Assembly (NCBI RefSeq): GCF_011297335.1
Contig: NZ_JAAOTJ010000002.1
Location: 682,001-746,000, forward strand
Direction of reading: 5' to 3'
DNA length: 64,000 nt
DNA from: Catellatospora methionotrophica
GTDB lineage: Bacteria > Actinomycetota > Actinomycetes > Mycobacteriales > Micromonosporaceae
Below the pieces are notes generated by a model. The model ran no database searches. It saw only the letters and a program-made list of their open reading frames with translations, and was not told the origin of the DNA. Positions 18,128 to 27,633 of the stretch are shown here, piece by piece (the first letter of the stretch is position 1; the number at the start of each line of letters is the position of its first letter). The translations under genes were made by a program, and so were the position numbers.

Positions 18128-18616
18128 GTGGGTGCCGTGACGCTACGGAACAGAGCAAAGATGACAGTGGTGGCCGGGCTGGCCCTGGCGGTTCACGCGC
18201 TGGTCGAGGTGCTGTTGGTCTGGTCGGTCTCGATGGCGCTGCTAAGTTCGTTTCTCATTGTGGTGGTGGGGGCGTTCTACACGCTGTTTGTCGCGGCGCC
18301 CGGTGAGCGTGCCGGCTTCGCGTTGGCGCGACCTTTGCGGCGTTTGCCGCTGTGGGCGAGGGCGGCTTGGGGAGTGTTCTTGGCGGCTCCGTTCGTCTCC
18401 CTGCTGTTCTGGCCGTCCTCAGGTAGCCGCACCAGTTCGGAGGTGATCCCTCTTCCGTCACTTGTCACTGCGTACTTCGGTGTCTCCTTGGCTCTGCTGT
18501 CCTGGGAGCGGCTGCGTGGACTCGGTGCGGAGCAGCTCCCTGCGCAGCCCGTAGTCCTCCCTGGTTCAAGTGGCGCGGGCTCACCCGTGTCGGGCCAGCG
18601 TGGCAGGCCCAGATGA
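18128..18616 (+). CDS. Small multi-pass membrane protein, function unknown
   Basis: This is a hypothetical 162-residue integral membrane protein. Hydrophobic segments lie at about 15-30, 33-58 (LLVWSVSMALLSSFLIVVVG), 82-97 (WGVFLAAPFVSLLFW) and 110-125 (LVTAYFGVSLALL), so four helices are likely, with positively charged residues between them. The C-terminal tail is Pro/Gly/Ser-rich. The start is uncertain: GTG at 18128 or ATG at 18161. The frame contains more AT-rich codons than its neighbours. No family is recognised; reality as a gene rests on the consistent membrane pattern. Confidence 0.5.
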   Translation: MGAVTLRNRAKMTVVAGLALAVHALVEVLLVWSVSMALLSSFLIVVVGAFYTLFVAAPGERAGFALARPLRRLPLWARAAWGVFLAAPFVSLLFWPSSGSRTSSEVIPLPSLVTAYFGVSLALLSWERLRGLGAEQLPAQPVVLPGSSGAGSPVSGQRGRPR

Positions 18617-18698
18617 GCTGGCCCGCGCGGTGCGGTCAGGATGCGGTATCGATGACGGCAGGCATGCGCGTACGCCCGAAAAGAGGCAGGCTGAGGTG

Positions 18699-19895
18699 AT
18701 GAGCGACGCACTGTCCCCGTCCGGGATGCATCGGCTGCACGAGGCCATGGCGGCCCGGGTCGGCCGCGGTGAACTGCCCGGCCTGGTCACGCTGCTGGCC
18801 CGCGACGATCAGGTGCAGGTGGACGTCATCGGCACGCACGACGTCGACGGCGCGACCCCGATGTCGCGCGACACGCTGTTCCGGGCCGGTTCGCTCACCA
18901 AGCCGATGCTGGCCGCGGTCACCATGATGCTGGTGGACGACGGCGTGCTCGACCTCGCCGAGCCCGTCGACCGGCTGCTGCCGGAGCTGGCCGGACGCCG
19001 GGTGCTGGCCCGGCTGGACGGCCCGATCGAGCAGACCGTGCCTGTGCGCCGACCGGTTACCGTGGAGGATCTGCTCACGTTCCGGATGGGCTTCGGCGTC
19101 ATCACCGAGCCGGAGTACAACCCGCCGTACCCGATCGTGCAGGCCTCGCAGGAGCTGCGGCTGGTGCTGGCGGCGCCCGATCCGCGCACGCCGTACCCGC
19201 CCGACGAGTGGATCAAGATTTTCGCGACGCTGCCGCTGATGTACCAGCCCGGCGAACGCTGGCAGTACAACGCGGGCTCGCTGGTGCTCGGCGTGCTGGT
19301 TGCCCGGGCGGCGGGCAGGCCGCTGGGCGAGGTGCTCCACGCGCGGCTGTTCGCACCACTGGCCATGGCCGACACCGGCTTCTGGACCGCTGCGGCCAAC
19401 GCCGCCCGCCTGCCCGGGCACTACCACACCGGCGAGGACGGCGGCGGGCTGCGGCAGCACACCGCGACGCCGGCTGCGGACTGGACCCGCCCACCGGCCT
19501 TCCCGTCCGGCGCCGGCGGGCTTCTGACCAGCGCGGACGATCTGCTGGCCTTCGCTCGCCTGCTGCTGGCCGGCGGCGTGTCCGGCGGACGGCGGCTGCT
19601 GTCGGCGGAGTCGGTGGCGCGGATGACCACGAACCGGCTCACCCCGCAGCAGATCGCTACCGCCGGTATGCTGCTGGGCGGGCAGGGTTGGGGTTACGGC
19701 ATGGCCGTCGCCGTCGCACCCGACGAGGTCAGCGCGACGCCGGGACGCTACGGCTGGGACGGCGGTTACGGCACCACCTGGTACACCGATCCGGACCGCG
19801 GCCTCATCGCGATCGCACTGAGTCAGACCTCGGACTTCCTCTTCAATGGTGCCCGCGACGAGTTCCTCCGTCTGGCGTTCACGTCGGCCGATTGA
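18699..19895 (+). CDS. Class C beta-lactamase-like serine hydrolase
   Basis: This is a 398-residue protein of the penicillin-binding/beta-lactamase (PF00144) family. The nucleophile is in SLTK (near residue 65, FRAGSLTKPMLAA). The second motif is the Tyr-x-Asn in WQYNAGS (near 188). A GGYGTTW motif near 355 takes the place of the KTG box. No signal peptide is seen, so it is probably cytoplasmic and an esterase or peptidase-like enzyme rather than an antibiotic resistance enzyme. The ATG has AGAGGCAGG and GAGG upstream; GTG one codon earlier is possible. It is a single-gene unit. Confidence 0.88.
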   Translation: MSDALSPSGMHRLHEAMAARVGRGELPGLVTLLARDDQVQVDVIGTHDVDGATPMSRDTLFRAGSLTKPMLAAVTMMLVDDGVLDLAEPVDRLLPELAGRRVLARLDGPIEQTVPVRRPVTVEDLLTFRMGFGVITEPEYNPPYPIVQASQELRLVLAAPDPRTPYPPDEWIKIFATLPLMYQPGERWQYNAGSLVLGVLVARAAGRPLGEVLHARLFAPLAMADTGFWTAAANAARLPGHYHTGEDGGGLRQHTATPAADWTRPPAFPSGAGGLLTSADDLLAFARLLLAGGVSGGRRLLSAESVARMTTNRLTPQQIATAGMLLGGQGWGYGMAVAVAPDEVSATPGRYGWDGGYGTTWYTDPDRGLIAIALSQTSDFLFNGARDEFLRLAFTSAD

Positions 19896-20054
19896 GCACA
19901 CCTGACGGTCACCTCGGATTTCGTGTCCGACCTCGTCTGCGCTCCGGCTGCCAGTGGTGAGCTGGGTTGACGATCGCGGTTGTGCTTCTCGGCGGCAGGC
20001 GGGCGAGGGCGATCGACTCCGGTCGAGGAGATCTGCCGACATGTTCCGCGTGGG

Positions 20055-21128
20055 TCACGGTTTAGGCTCGGCAGCCTTGCCCACAGCAAGACGGGCCCTC
20101 CTCCGAAAGCCGACCGACGCCCCCAGCGCAAGCGCCAGCACCACCGCCACGATCGCCGCTGTGGGGGAGCCAGGCCGCGGCTCATCTGTGCCGGCCAGCA
20201 AAGCTGCGGCCGCCGACGGTGCGACGGCTGCCGGATCGGGGCTGACGGACGTCTCGATCGCCTCGGAAGCGGAGGGTACGGCCGTGGGGGTCGGGGCCGG
20301 GGCCGTCCCGGTTCCGGCCGACGTCTTGGTCGGCTGGGCGGCACCCGCGCCGCCGGCGCGTACCTCGAATCCGAAGTCGCTGTTGGTGACGTTGGTGTCG
20401 TCGCAGCGTTCGGCGACGAGCACACTCACCCCGCCGGAGGCGTCCGCGTTGGGCTTGGCGAATCGCAGGTGCATCTCCCAGCGCAGCGACCTGCCGGGGG
20501 CGAGATCGTCGGCGCGGCACCGAAACGACGACTTCGACAGCTTCGTGCAGCCCACCAGCCGGACGACCTCGAAGCCGCTGCCCCGCATCGTCAGCTCGAA
20601 CGTCGGCACCTCCATCGGGCCTCGGTTGGTGACCGTGTACCGGAACACCGCGGTCTGCCCGGCGGCGACCTGCGCGACCCTGTTACCGCTGACCACCACG
20701 TCGGCGTTGCGCGGCACACCGACGCTGACCTTGACCCGCGCGGGCGTCGACTCGTTGGCCCCGCCCTGGACGTCCACCACCATCGTGCCCGCGAAGCCGG
20801 TCTTCGCGTACGGCCTCAGCATGATCACCGCGGTGAGCTGCTTCTGCTCACCGGGCCCGATCACGGCGGGTCCGCCCATCGAGCTGACCGTGACCCGGCC
20901 GGTGCCGCCTTCCAGGGTCACCGCGAGGTAGGCCTCGGCCGTGGCCGAACCCTGGTTGCGTACGGTGACCTTCACCGAGGTCATCACCCGTGCCCCGGTC
21001 GTCACCGCCGACGGCACGTTCGACAGTGCCAGGTCGGCCGACGCGGCGGCGGCATGCGCCGTCGACGGCAGCGCAGACGCGACGGTGCACAGGAGGGCGG
21101 CCAGCCCGACCCGCAGACGATGGCGCAC
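20055..21128 (-). CDS. Surface-anchored CARDB/DUF11-like protein
   Basis: This is an exported protein of 357 residues. GTG at 21128, with GGGGAG six bases upstream, gives a clean signal peptide (ending STAHA). Two beta-sandwich repeats of the CARDB/DUF11 type follow: about 35-130 (SVKVTVRNQGSATAEAYLAV) and 140-245 (FRYTVTNRGPMEVPTFELTM). A Thr/Pro/Ala-rich linker at about 255-315 precedes one hydrophobic helix (AAIVAVVLALALGASVGF) and a basic tail, so the protein is probably membrane-anchored with an exposed stalk. No sortase motif is visible. It may act as an adhesion or scaffold protein; no enzyme domain is seen. Confidence 0.75.
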   Translation of the reverse strand: MRHRLRVGLAALLCTVASALPSTAHAAAASADLALSNVPSAVTTGARVMTSVKVTVRNQGSATAEAYLAVTLEGGTGRVTVSSMGGPAVIGPGEQKQLTAVIMLRPYAKTGFAGTMVVDVQGGANESTPARVKVSVGVPRNADVVVSGNRVAQVAAGQTAVFRYTVTNRGPMEVPTFELTMRGSGFEVVRLVGCTKLSKSSFRCRADDLAPGRSLRWEMHLRFAKPNADASGGVSVLVAERCDDTNVTNSDFGFEVRAGGAGAAQPTKTSAGTGTAPAPTPTAVPSASEAIETSVSPDPAAVAPSAAAALLAGTDEPRPGSPTAAIVAVVLALALGASVGFRRRARLAVGKAAEPKP

Positions 21129-21352
21129 GAAACGCTCCCCGTATCCGGCCGCCCCGTGCGGCCTGCTGCAATCTAGAAGATCCACCAGCGCGCAGGCATC
21201 CGCTGAATGGCCGGTGAGGGCTGCCGGCGCAGCTGCCGTTGTTCATCGGCCACCTCAACGCGAGCATCCTGAGAGGGTGGTCGAGTCCATGCCGACGTGA
21301 CGACATGGCATCCGATCGATCCCACGGCCGATGGCGGTATCGAAACGGTGTT

Positions 21353-21388
21353 GCCCCCGGTGCCGAGCCCGCGTTCGGCGCCGGGGGC
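21353..21388 (-). terminator. Hairpin terminator after the GH5 gene
   Basis: GCCCCCGG and CCGGGGGC form the outer stem and TGCCGA/TCGGCG the inner stem. The hairpin lies about 40 bases downstream of the GH5 stop. Confidence 0.7.
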
Positions 21389-21426
21389 GTTTACGTGCCG
21401 CGCTCGCGGTCACGCCGTGATGGTCG

Positions 21427-22941
21427 TCAGACGGCCGTGCGCGACCACTGCTGGTTGGTACCGGTGTTGCAGGTGTACTGCTTGAGGATCACTCCGTCGG
21501 CGGTCGATGCCGATGGCACGTCCACGCACTTGTTGCTGTGCCGTGCCCGCAGTTGGAAGTAGTTGCCGTTGGCGACCATCTGGAACTGCTGGTTGGTGCC
21601 GGTGCCGCAGGTGTACTGAACGAGTTCGGCGCCATCGGCGGTGGAGGCGCTGACCACGTCGAGGCACTTGCCGCTGTGTCGGCTGACGATGCGCCAGTAT
21701 CCGCTGCCGGCGTCGGAGAACTGCCACTGCTGCCAGGCGTTGCCGTTGTAGGTGTACTGGCCGACGCGTGCGCTGTTGTCGGTGTTGGGCGACTGGACGT
21801 CCATCGCTTTGCCGCTGTGGCGGACGTTGATCCGGTAGAAGGTTGCCGGCGGCGTCGTGGGGTTGCTGACGGTGTCGCCCCAGGCGTACCGCACCCGGTC
21901 CGCCCCGGCGGCGTTGCGGATGGCCAGGTTGAGGTTGGTGCCGCTGCCGCTCATGGCGTACATCGAGTACCCGTCGTAGCCGATGGTGCCAGGCTTGCCG
22001 CCGATCGCGGGCCAGTAGGTGCCGCCCATCTGGTTGTTGCGCATCACCTGTGCGATGGCACGGAGGTAGCGGACGAAGTTCTCGGTGCTGTTGGCGTCGG
22101 CGTAGTTGAGGCCGGTGTGCATGGCCGCGCCGAACTCGGTCACGACAGCGCGCGAGGCGCAGCTGCCCAGACGTGTCTGGATGTGGCTCAGGAACGCGTC
22201 GTAGGTCATCGCGGCGTAGAAGAACGCGTAGTGGTGGAAGGACAGCAGCGTGCTGTTGAACCGGCTGTCGCCGCAGATGTCGCGCAGGTCCTGGCTGTAG
22301 CCTGTGCCGCCGATCAGCACTCGACCGCGTACTGCGGAGTGGTGGTAGTCGAGCCAGTTGGCTGCGACGTTTCGCCACTCCGTTGAGCTGTAGCCGTGTG
22401 GCTCGTTCATCGGCTCGAAATAGACGCTGCCGTTCGAGGCGTACGTGTTGGTCACGCTGGACCACATCGCGTTCCACGCGGCCAGGTTGGTGATCCGCCC
22501 GCCGGAGGCGGCACCGTCCTCCCAGTAGGCGAGGATGACCTTGAAGCCTCGTTCGGTGGCGGCGTCGATGGCGCCTCGGTAGGCGTTCCACCAGGTCGTG
22601 TTGGCCACGGTATGGGTGTTGATGGGCAACCGGACCGTGTTGACCCCCATGGTGGAGGCCATGTCGTCATAGATGGCGTTGGCCTTGGCCCGCACGGTCG
22701 CGTTGCTGTCGGACTGGCTCAGGCCATCCAGTACCAGCGTGCCGGTGCTGAAGTTGTCGCCGAGCACGGCCCAGTTCATGCCGCGGAACTGGCTGGTGGC
22801 GGCTTCGGCCGGCGACGTGAAGATGATGAGGCCCGACAGGGCCGTGAGCGTGGTCACCACGAAGAGGGTCAGTAACCGATGGGAGTGTGCACTTCGCGGC
22901 GATGCTGGCATTTCGGTACCCACCGACGTGATCAATGACAT
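21427..22941 (-). CDS. GH5 family endoglycanase with C-terminal ricin-type lectin domain
   Basis: This is a secreted 504-residue enzyme. The signal peptide spans about 1-47 (TSPAEA). The GH5 (beta/alpha)8 barrel covers about 50-345: TVRLPIN strand, general acid in EPMNEPHG (Glu near 178), HHYAFFY strand, and nucleophile in VVTEFGA (Glu near 268). A ricin B/CBM13 trefoil occupies about 350-504 with three repeats ending WQQW, NQQF and NQQW. Cellulose, mannan or galactan are possible substrates; the sequence alone does not decide. The ATG at 22941 is the first in frame; ATG at 22911 is possible. It is transcribed away from the GH27 gene, with a shared control region. Confidence 0.88.
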   Translation of the reverse strand: MSLITSVGTEMPASPRSAHSHRLLTLFVVTTLTALSGLIIFTSPAEAATSQFRGMNWAVLGDNFSTGTLVLDGLSQSDSNATVRAKANAIYDDMASTMGVNTVRLPINTHTVANTTWWNAYRGAIDAATERGFKVILAYWEDGAASGGRITNLAAWNAMWSSVTNTYASNGSVYFEPMNEPHGYSSTEWRNVAANWLDYHHSAVRGRVLIGGTGYSQDLRDICGDSRFNSTLLSFHHYAFFYAAMTYDAFLSHIQTRLGSCASRAVVTEFGAAMHTGLNYADANSTENFVRYLRAIAQVMRNNQMGGTYWPAIGGKPGTIGYDGYSMYAMSGSGTNLNLAIRNAAGADRVRYAWGDTVSNPTTPPATFYRINVRHSGKAMDVQSPNTDNSARVGQYTYNGNAWQQWQFSDAGSGYWRIVSRHSGKCLDVVSASTADGAELVQYTCGTGTNQQFQMVANGNYFQLRARHSNKCVDVPSASTADGVILKQYTCNTGTNQQWSRTAV

Positions 22942-23470
22942 GAGTGTCCGTCCGTTGGATTAGAGGATGTTGCGGCCGCGGGAGGTACGGCGGCGTGCAT
23001 CGGCCTTGATAGGGCCCCGGGTGCTAGGTCCATGTGACGAAGGGCAGGGTGTCCGGGTCAGTTGGTCCTCGAGCAAGCTCGCGATGTCGGGCATCATCCA
23101 TCGGCGAGCGTCAGTGTGAGCGATCACATTGAGGCTCGCGCAGGTGGGGGAGTAATGGGTTCAGATTGATGCAAAGTGTTCACATCTTCGAAACGGCTGT
23201 CAAGGCTGCGATCGAAGATGTTCGAATCGGAGTGAGGGTGGCGGCCGGGTTTTCGCGGTACAGCAGATTCCACGGCGAGGTGCATCGCCTGCCGCCCGGA
23301 CCCGGTGTCAGTGCCGGGGCGGCCAACGCTCGTTCGTGTCGGCGACGCCCCGCCCGCTGATCCAGCCATTCGCCCGGCAGTCCCTGCTTTGGGAGCACTA
23401 CTTGACAGCGGGAATGTGACCGCTAACACTGATGCAGACCGATGGACGACGGTTGGCGCTGGAGGGTCCG
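22942..23470. other. Divergent control region between GH5 and GH27 genes
   Basis: These 529 bases contain no recognised gene. They hold the promoters of the leftward GH5 gene and the rightward GH27 gene. The clearest signal is the long inverted repeat at 23182-23221. Confidence 0.6.
23182..23221. promoter_or_regulatory. Inverted repeat ACATCTTCGA / TCGAAGATGT, possible operator
   Basis: Two perfect 10-base arms are separated by 20 bases, giving a centre-to-centre distance of 30 bases, close to three helical turns. It lies 250 bases before the GH27 start and 240 before the GH5 start, so one regulator could control both. A hairpin role is less likely given the long spacer. Confidence 0.5.
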
Positions 23471-25315
23471 ATGAGCTCTGTCCTGGCACGCCCGGCAACA
23501 CGGCACCGGATCGTCAGCGCGGTGTTGACCACCGCCGCGCTGCTGCTCGCCGTCGGCCTCGCCGTCAGCCCGCAAGAGCCTGCCGCCGCGTGGGACAACG
23601 GGGTGGCATCGACCCCGCCGATGGGCTGGAACAGCTACGACTCGTTCAACTGGAGCGTCACCGAGGCTGACGTCAAGGCCAACGCGGACTACATGCGCGA
23701 CAACCTGCGCCAGCACGGCTGGCAGTACGTCGTGATCGACTGGGCGTGGTACTTCCCCGGCCGGCACGACAACAGCCCCAACCAGGACGCGAACCTGCAA
23801 CCCCGGCTGCGGATGGACGCCAACGGCAGGCTGCTGCCCGACACCACACGATTCCCGTCGGCGACCGGCGGCAACGGCTTCAAACCACTCGCCGACTACG
23901 TACACGCGCAGGGACTGAAGTTCGGGGTGCACCTCATGCGCGGCATCCCACGACAGGCGGTGGCCGACAACGTCGCGATCCTCGGCACCAGCTGCCGCGC
24001 CAATCAGATCAACAACAGCACCACTGCGGCCTGGCTCAACCTCATGTGGGGCCTCAACATGTCCAACGCCTGCGCGCAGGCCTACCTCGACTCGGTGTTC
24101 CAGCTGCTGGCCGGCTGGGGTGTCGACTTCGTGAAGGTCGATGACATCGCCGCGCCGACATACCGGCAGACCGAGATCGACGGATACCGCCTGGCGATCC
24201 AGCGCAGCGGCCGACCCATGGTGCTGAGCCTGTCACCCGGGGCGACACCGGTTTCGGGCGGACCACACGTGCAGGCCAACGCCCACATGTGGCGCATCGT
24301 CAACGACCTGTGGGACAACTGGTCGGCGCTCGACGCACTGTTCGACCAGCTACGTGCCTGGACACCGTACCGGGCGACGGGCGCCTGGCCCGACCCGGAC
24401 ATGATCCCGATCGGGCGCCTGTCGAAGTACGGGCCGGTCGGCTCGCCACGCTACTCCGGGCTCACCGCCGACGAGCAACGCACCCTCATGACACTGTGGG
24501 TCATCAATCGAGCGCCACTCATGTGGGGCGGCAACCTGGTCGAGAACCGCGCCGCCGAACTGGCCTTGATGACCAATACCGCGGTCCTGGCAGTCGATCA
24601 GAGCAGCACCAACAACCGCCAGGTCACCGCCGGCACCCGGCAGGTGTGGACCGCCGACGTGCCCGGCGGCAACCACAAGTACGTGGCCCTGTTCAACCGC
24701 GAGAGCGCGACGGCGAACGTGTCGCTGAACCTCGCCGAACTCGGCATCGGGTCGGCGACCGTGACCGACCTGTGGTCCGGCGCCAACCTGGGCACGGCCA
24801 GCGGCACCCTCACCCGCTCGCTACCCGCGCACGGCTCCGGCCTCTACCGGCTCGCGACCCAGACCACCACACCGACACCACCGCAGGCCTCCACGTACAC
24901 GTTGACCGCGCGGCACAGCGGCAAGCTGCTCGACGTGTACAACGCCGCCACGGCCGACGGCGCGAACGTCGTGCAGTGGGCAGCCAACGGGCAGGCCAAC
25001 CAGCGATGGCAGTTCCGGGATGCCGGCGGTGGCTACTTCAACGTCGTGAGCCTCAACAGCGGCAAGTGCCTGGACGTTTACGGCGGCGCGAGTGCCACCG
25101 GCGACGGCGTCCGCGTCGTGCAGTGGACCTGTGGCAGCGGCACCAACCAGCAATGGCGCATCCAGGACGCCGGAAGTGGCTACCTCCAGCTCGTCGCCCG
25201 GCACAGCAACAAGTGCCTGGACGTGCTCAACGCCGCCACCACCGACGGCGCCCAGGCCGTCCAGTGGACCTGCGGGACGGGCGCCAACCAGCGCTGGCAG
25301 CGCACCCAGCCATAG
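23471..25315 (+). CDS. GH27 alpha-galactosidase (or beta-L-arabinopyranosidase) with ricin-type lectin domain
   Basis: This is a secreted 614-residue enzyme. GGAGGG lies four bases before this ATG; the frame is open further upstream. A signal peptide covers about 1-40. The GH27 barrel begins PPMGWNSYDSFNWSVTE. The nucleophile is in DFVKVDDI (Asp near 222) and the acid/base lies in PDPDMIPIG (near 306). A short beta-sandwich follows, and a ricin B trefoil (about 475-614) has three NQ-x-W repeats. Galactose or arabinopyranose side chains would be released from plant polysaccharide. Its ricin domain closely resembles that of the divergent GH5 enzyme. Confidence 0.92.
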   Translation: MSSVLARPATRHRIVSAVLTTAALLLAVGLAVSPQEPAAAWDNGVASTPPMGWNSYDSFNWSVTEADVKANADYMRDNLRQHGWQYVVIDWAWYFPGRHDNSPNQDANLQPRLRMDANGRLLPDTTRFPSATGGNGFKPLADYVHAQGLKFGVHLMRGIPRQAVADNVAILGTSCRANQINNSTTAAWLNLMWGLNMSNACAQAYLDSVFQLLAGWGVDFVKVDDIAAPTYRQTEIDGYRLAIQRSGRPMVLSLSPGATPVSGGPHVQANAHMWRIVNDLWDNWSALDALFDQLRAWTPYRATGAWPDPDMIPIGRLSKYGPVGSPRYSGLTADEQRTLMTLWVINRAPLMWGGNLVENRAAELALMTNTAVLAVDQSSTNNRQVTAGTRQVWTADVPGGNHKYVALFNRESATANVSLNLAELGIGSATVTDLWSGANLGTASGTLTRSLPAHGSGLYRLATQTTTPTPPQASTYTLTARHSGKLLDVYNAATADGANVVQWAANGQANQRWQFRDAGGGYFNVVSLNSGKCLDVYGGASATGDGVRVVQWTCGSGTNQQWRIQDAGSGYLQLVARHSNKCLDVLNAATTDGAQAVQWTCGTGANQRWQRTQP

Positions 25316-25342
25316 GTGTCGGTGCACGGCTGGACGTCGGCC

Positions 25343-25699
25343 ATGCACCGCATGAGGCTCCGGCCGCGCTGGTTCGACCTGCTCACGACCGGGCACAAGA
25401 CCGTAGAGATACGGCTGCACGACGAACGCCGCGCTGCGGTGCGGCTCGGCGACAGCATCACGTTCAGTAACACCGACACCCGACAGCAGACGGTCGCCGA
25501 AGTGATCGGCCTACGCCGCTTCGCGTCATTCGCGGCCGCGCTGGACGCCATCCCCACCGCAGCTGTAGCCGGTCCCGGAGCCGACCGAGCCACCGCCGAG
25601 GCCGAGCTGACCGCCACCTACAGCCCGGCCGACGAGGCGCACCACGGCGTCCTGGCGATCACCATGCAGGTCGCCGCCCAGATGCACCCTTTATCCTGA
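25343..25699 (+). CDS. ASCH-domain protein
   Basis: This is a small cytoplasmic protein of about 118 residues with the ASCH fold (RNA-binding, PUA-like). Key signature: MRLRPRWFDLLTTGHKTVEIRL, i.e. the conserved Gly-x-Lys-x-x-Glu-x-Arg (GHKTVEIRL), followed by LGDSITFSN. ASCH proteins bind RNA or nucleosides; some deaminate N4-acetylcytidine. The start is uncertain: ATG 25343, ATG 25352 or GTG 25316, the last directly after the GH27 stop. None has a clear ribosome binding site, and the gene may be read through from the GH27 transcript. Confidence 0.75.
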   Translation: MHRMRLRPRWFDLLTTGHKTVEIRLHDERRAAVRLGDSITFSNTDTRQQTVAEVIGLRRFASFAAALDAIPTAAVAGPGADRATAEAELTATYSPADEAHHGVLAITMQVAAQMHPLS

Positions 25700-25897
25700 G
25701 TCCGGCAGGCTGGCGCGACCACTCGGTCAACAACGCGGCCCGGGACCGGAACGGGCGATCGCCAGCCGGGATGACACGCGCCGTGGGCTGCAGATGCGAT
25801 GCTCGTGATTGAAGCGACACGCACGCCGATGCAAGAGTTACCGGTGACATCTCGCCATGGATGAAAAGCACGGCAAGTCGAATCTACGGGGGTCGGT

Positions 25898-26791
25898 GTG
25901 AGGATTCGTGCGCTGCGTGCTGCCGTCGTCGTGCTACTGGCCGCTGTAGCCGGTTGCGCGCCTCCGACCGCCACCGGAGTTCGAGACGGCGGCATGACGC
26001 CCGGTGGGGTGACCCTCGTCCGAGCCGACCCGGCTGTTCTCCAACAGTGGGCAGACTTCCCCGTGCAACGCACGCCCCGCCCCATCGTGGTCCTGGGCGA
26101 CACCCGGATACGGGTGAAGGGCTTCTCGACCGACAACGCAAAGATCGCGCTCATGCAGGGCAAACTCGCCCTGGAAACCGCTCTTCCCGAAGGTCCGGAG
26201 ACCGTCGAGGCGAAACTGACCGACGGCACCTTCACTCTCCCCGCCATCAGCGCTCGGCAGGCCTACGACGTCATCGTCGCGGCCGGTGACCCGGGTGCGG
26301 CAGCCGACGTCGACCCGGCGCCGCTGCGGATCACCAAGGTCGCTGCCGGTACGGCGGAGTTCCGCACCGACCGCGGCGAGCTGACACTGCCCGCATGGCT
26401 GTTCACCGCCGTAGAAACCACACAGCCATTAGCAGTGCCGATGCTCGCAGAGTCGGCGTTCTGGCGACTTGACGTACCCAACTACGGCGGGGGCGGGGCG
26501 AGCATCGCCGCAGACGGGGTGACGCTGACCGTACATATGATGAAGACCCCCGAGCCGTGCCCAGGAATGCCCACAGAGCGGTTCGAGGCCGAGGTGGCCG
26601 AATCGGCCACCGCCGTGACCGTCGGGATGCGGCTGGTCGAGTCCTCACCGGCGGCGGCGCCCGGCCGGCGGGGGGAGTGCGTGGACGATCTCGTGCACCG
26701 CACCCAGCCTTACACGATCCGGCTCGCCCAGCCGCTAGGCAACCGGGTACTGGTCGGCAGCGACGGCGCCGCAGTAGTGAAGCAGGGCTGA
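25898..26791 (+). CDS. Putative lipoprotein, function unknown
   Basis: This is a 297-residue exported protein. The N-terminus MRIRALRAAVVVLLAAVAGC has a type II signal peptide with lipobox VAGC, so it should be lipid-anchored on the outer face of the membrane. The start is GTG with GGGGG seven bases upstream. The rest is beta-rich with no domain I recognise; two Cys residues (PEPCPGMP and GRRGECVDD) in the C-terminal third could form a disulfide. It stands alone. Confidence 0.75.
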   Translation: MRIRALRAAVVVLLAAVAGCAPPTATGVRDGGMTPGGVTLVRADPAVLQQWADFPVQRTPRPIVVLGDTRIRVKGFSTDNAKIALMQGKLALETALPEGPETVEAKLTDGTFTLPAISARQAYDVIVAAGDPGAAADVDPAPLRITKVAAGTAEFRTDRGELTLPAWLFTAVETTQPLAVPMLAESAFWRLDVPNYGGGGASIAADGVTLTVHMMKTPEPCPGMPTERFEAEVAESATAVTVGMRLVESSPAAAPGRRGECVDDLVHRTQPYTIRLAQPLGNRVLVGSDGAAVVKQG

Positions 26792-27050
26792 CACGCTCAC
26801 CGACAGAGCGCGGGTTCTTGGCCGGAGCCGAAGGTCATAGGTGTCGCATGACGCATACGACTCAGCCAAGAGTGGCGCCGTCGCCGACTCCAAGCAAACC
26901 CTGCTCTGCACCTACGACGACGTGCGCCAGACGTGGCGACACCACCCGGGCGCAGTCGGTCCGGTAGTCCCGCATGAGACGGTTACGTCGGCTGGGCGCC
27001 CTGAAGTCATCCCAGACGGATCCCAGAAGGCCCGTGTCTGCTGTTACTCC

Positions 27051-27212
27051 ATGAGACGACTTCTCCTCGCCGCCACCGGCGCAGCGCTCACAGCGGCCCT
27101 ATTGCTCGCGGTGCCGGGGTCGGTCCACGTCGAACCCGATACCCGGTTGTCCGTACTCTCCGACGGCGACCCCAGGGGCACAAGCTCCGGTGGCGGCGAC
27201 CCCACCGGCTAG
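27051..27212 (+). CDS. Short secreted or membrane peptide (53 residues), uncertain
   Basis: The frame from this ATG encodes MRRLLLAATGAALTAALLLA, a good signal peptide or single membrane helix, then a short Asp/Gly/Ser-rich tail ending GGGDPTG. There is no clear ribosome binding site and no family match known to me. It may be a real small exported peptide or a chance frame. Confidence 0.35.
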   Translation: MRRLLLAATGAALTAALLLAVPGSVHVEPDTRLSVLSDGDPRGTSSGGGDPTG

Positions 27213-27441
27213 CGGTGTCGCGAAGTCCTAGCTCAGAGAGTGGGTTGTCGGTGACTGGCGCGACGCTGCCGGTAGACGACCGGGTCGAATGCCGGTGGCC
27301 GGCCACCCTTGGAGCCTCGGGGCGCGTCCCCGGCCGCGACGGCAGCTCGTGTGAGATCGACGGCTCACCCCACGGGTATGGGGACCAGGGCAGCGCTTGC
27401 AGGGGCAGCGGCGATGGCGCGTGGTGCGTACCGTTCGCACG

Positions 27442-27633
27442 GTGACGAAGAAATCGACTGCCGTGATCGGGAACGTGGGCGGCATCTGTGTCGTTCTGGC
27501 CTTCTTCATGCTGCTCCGCCTGTTCACGACGAACCTTGGACCAGTGGGCATCGCGACTGTGGCTGGAGCCCTTCTCATCGGCGGGGCTCTGCTGCGTATC
27601 GAGGCTGCGATACGCAGCGCGAAGCCCGACTGA
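27442..27633 (+). CDS. Small two-helix membrane protein (63 residues), uncertain
   Basis: GTG at 27442 opens a frame with two hydrophobic helices (GNVGGICVVLAFFMLL and VGIATVAGALLIGGALL) flanked by Lys/Arg residues. The upstream TACCGT (27429-27434) ends seven bases before the GTG, so a leaderless transcript is possible. No family is recognised. Confidence 0.4.
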   Translation: MTKKSTAVIGNVGGICVVLAFFMLLRLFTTNLGPVGIATVAGALLIGGALLRIEAAIRSAKPD

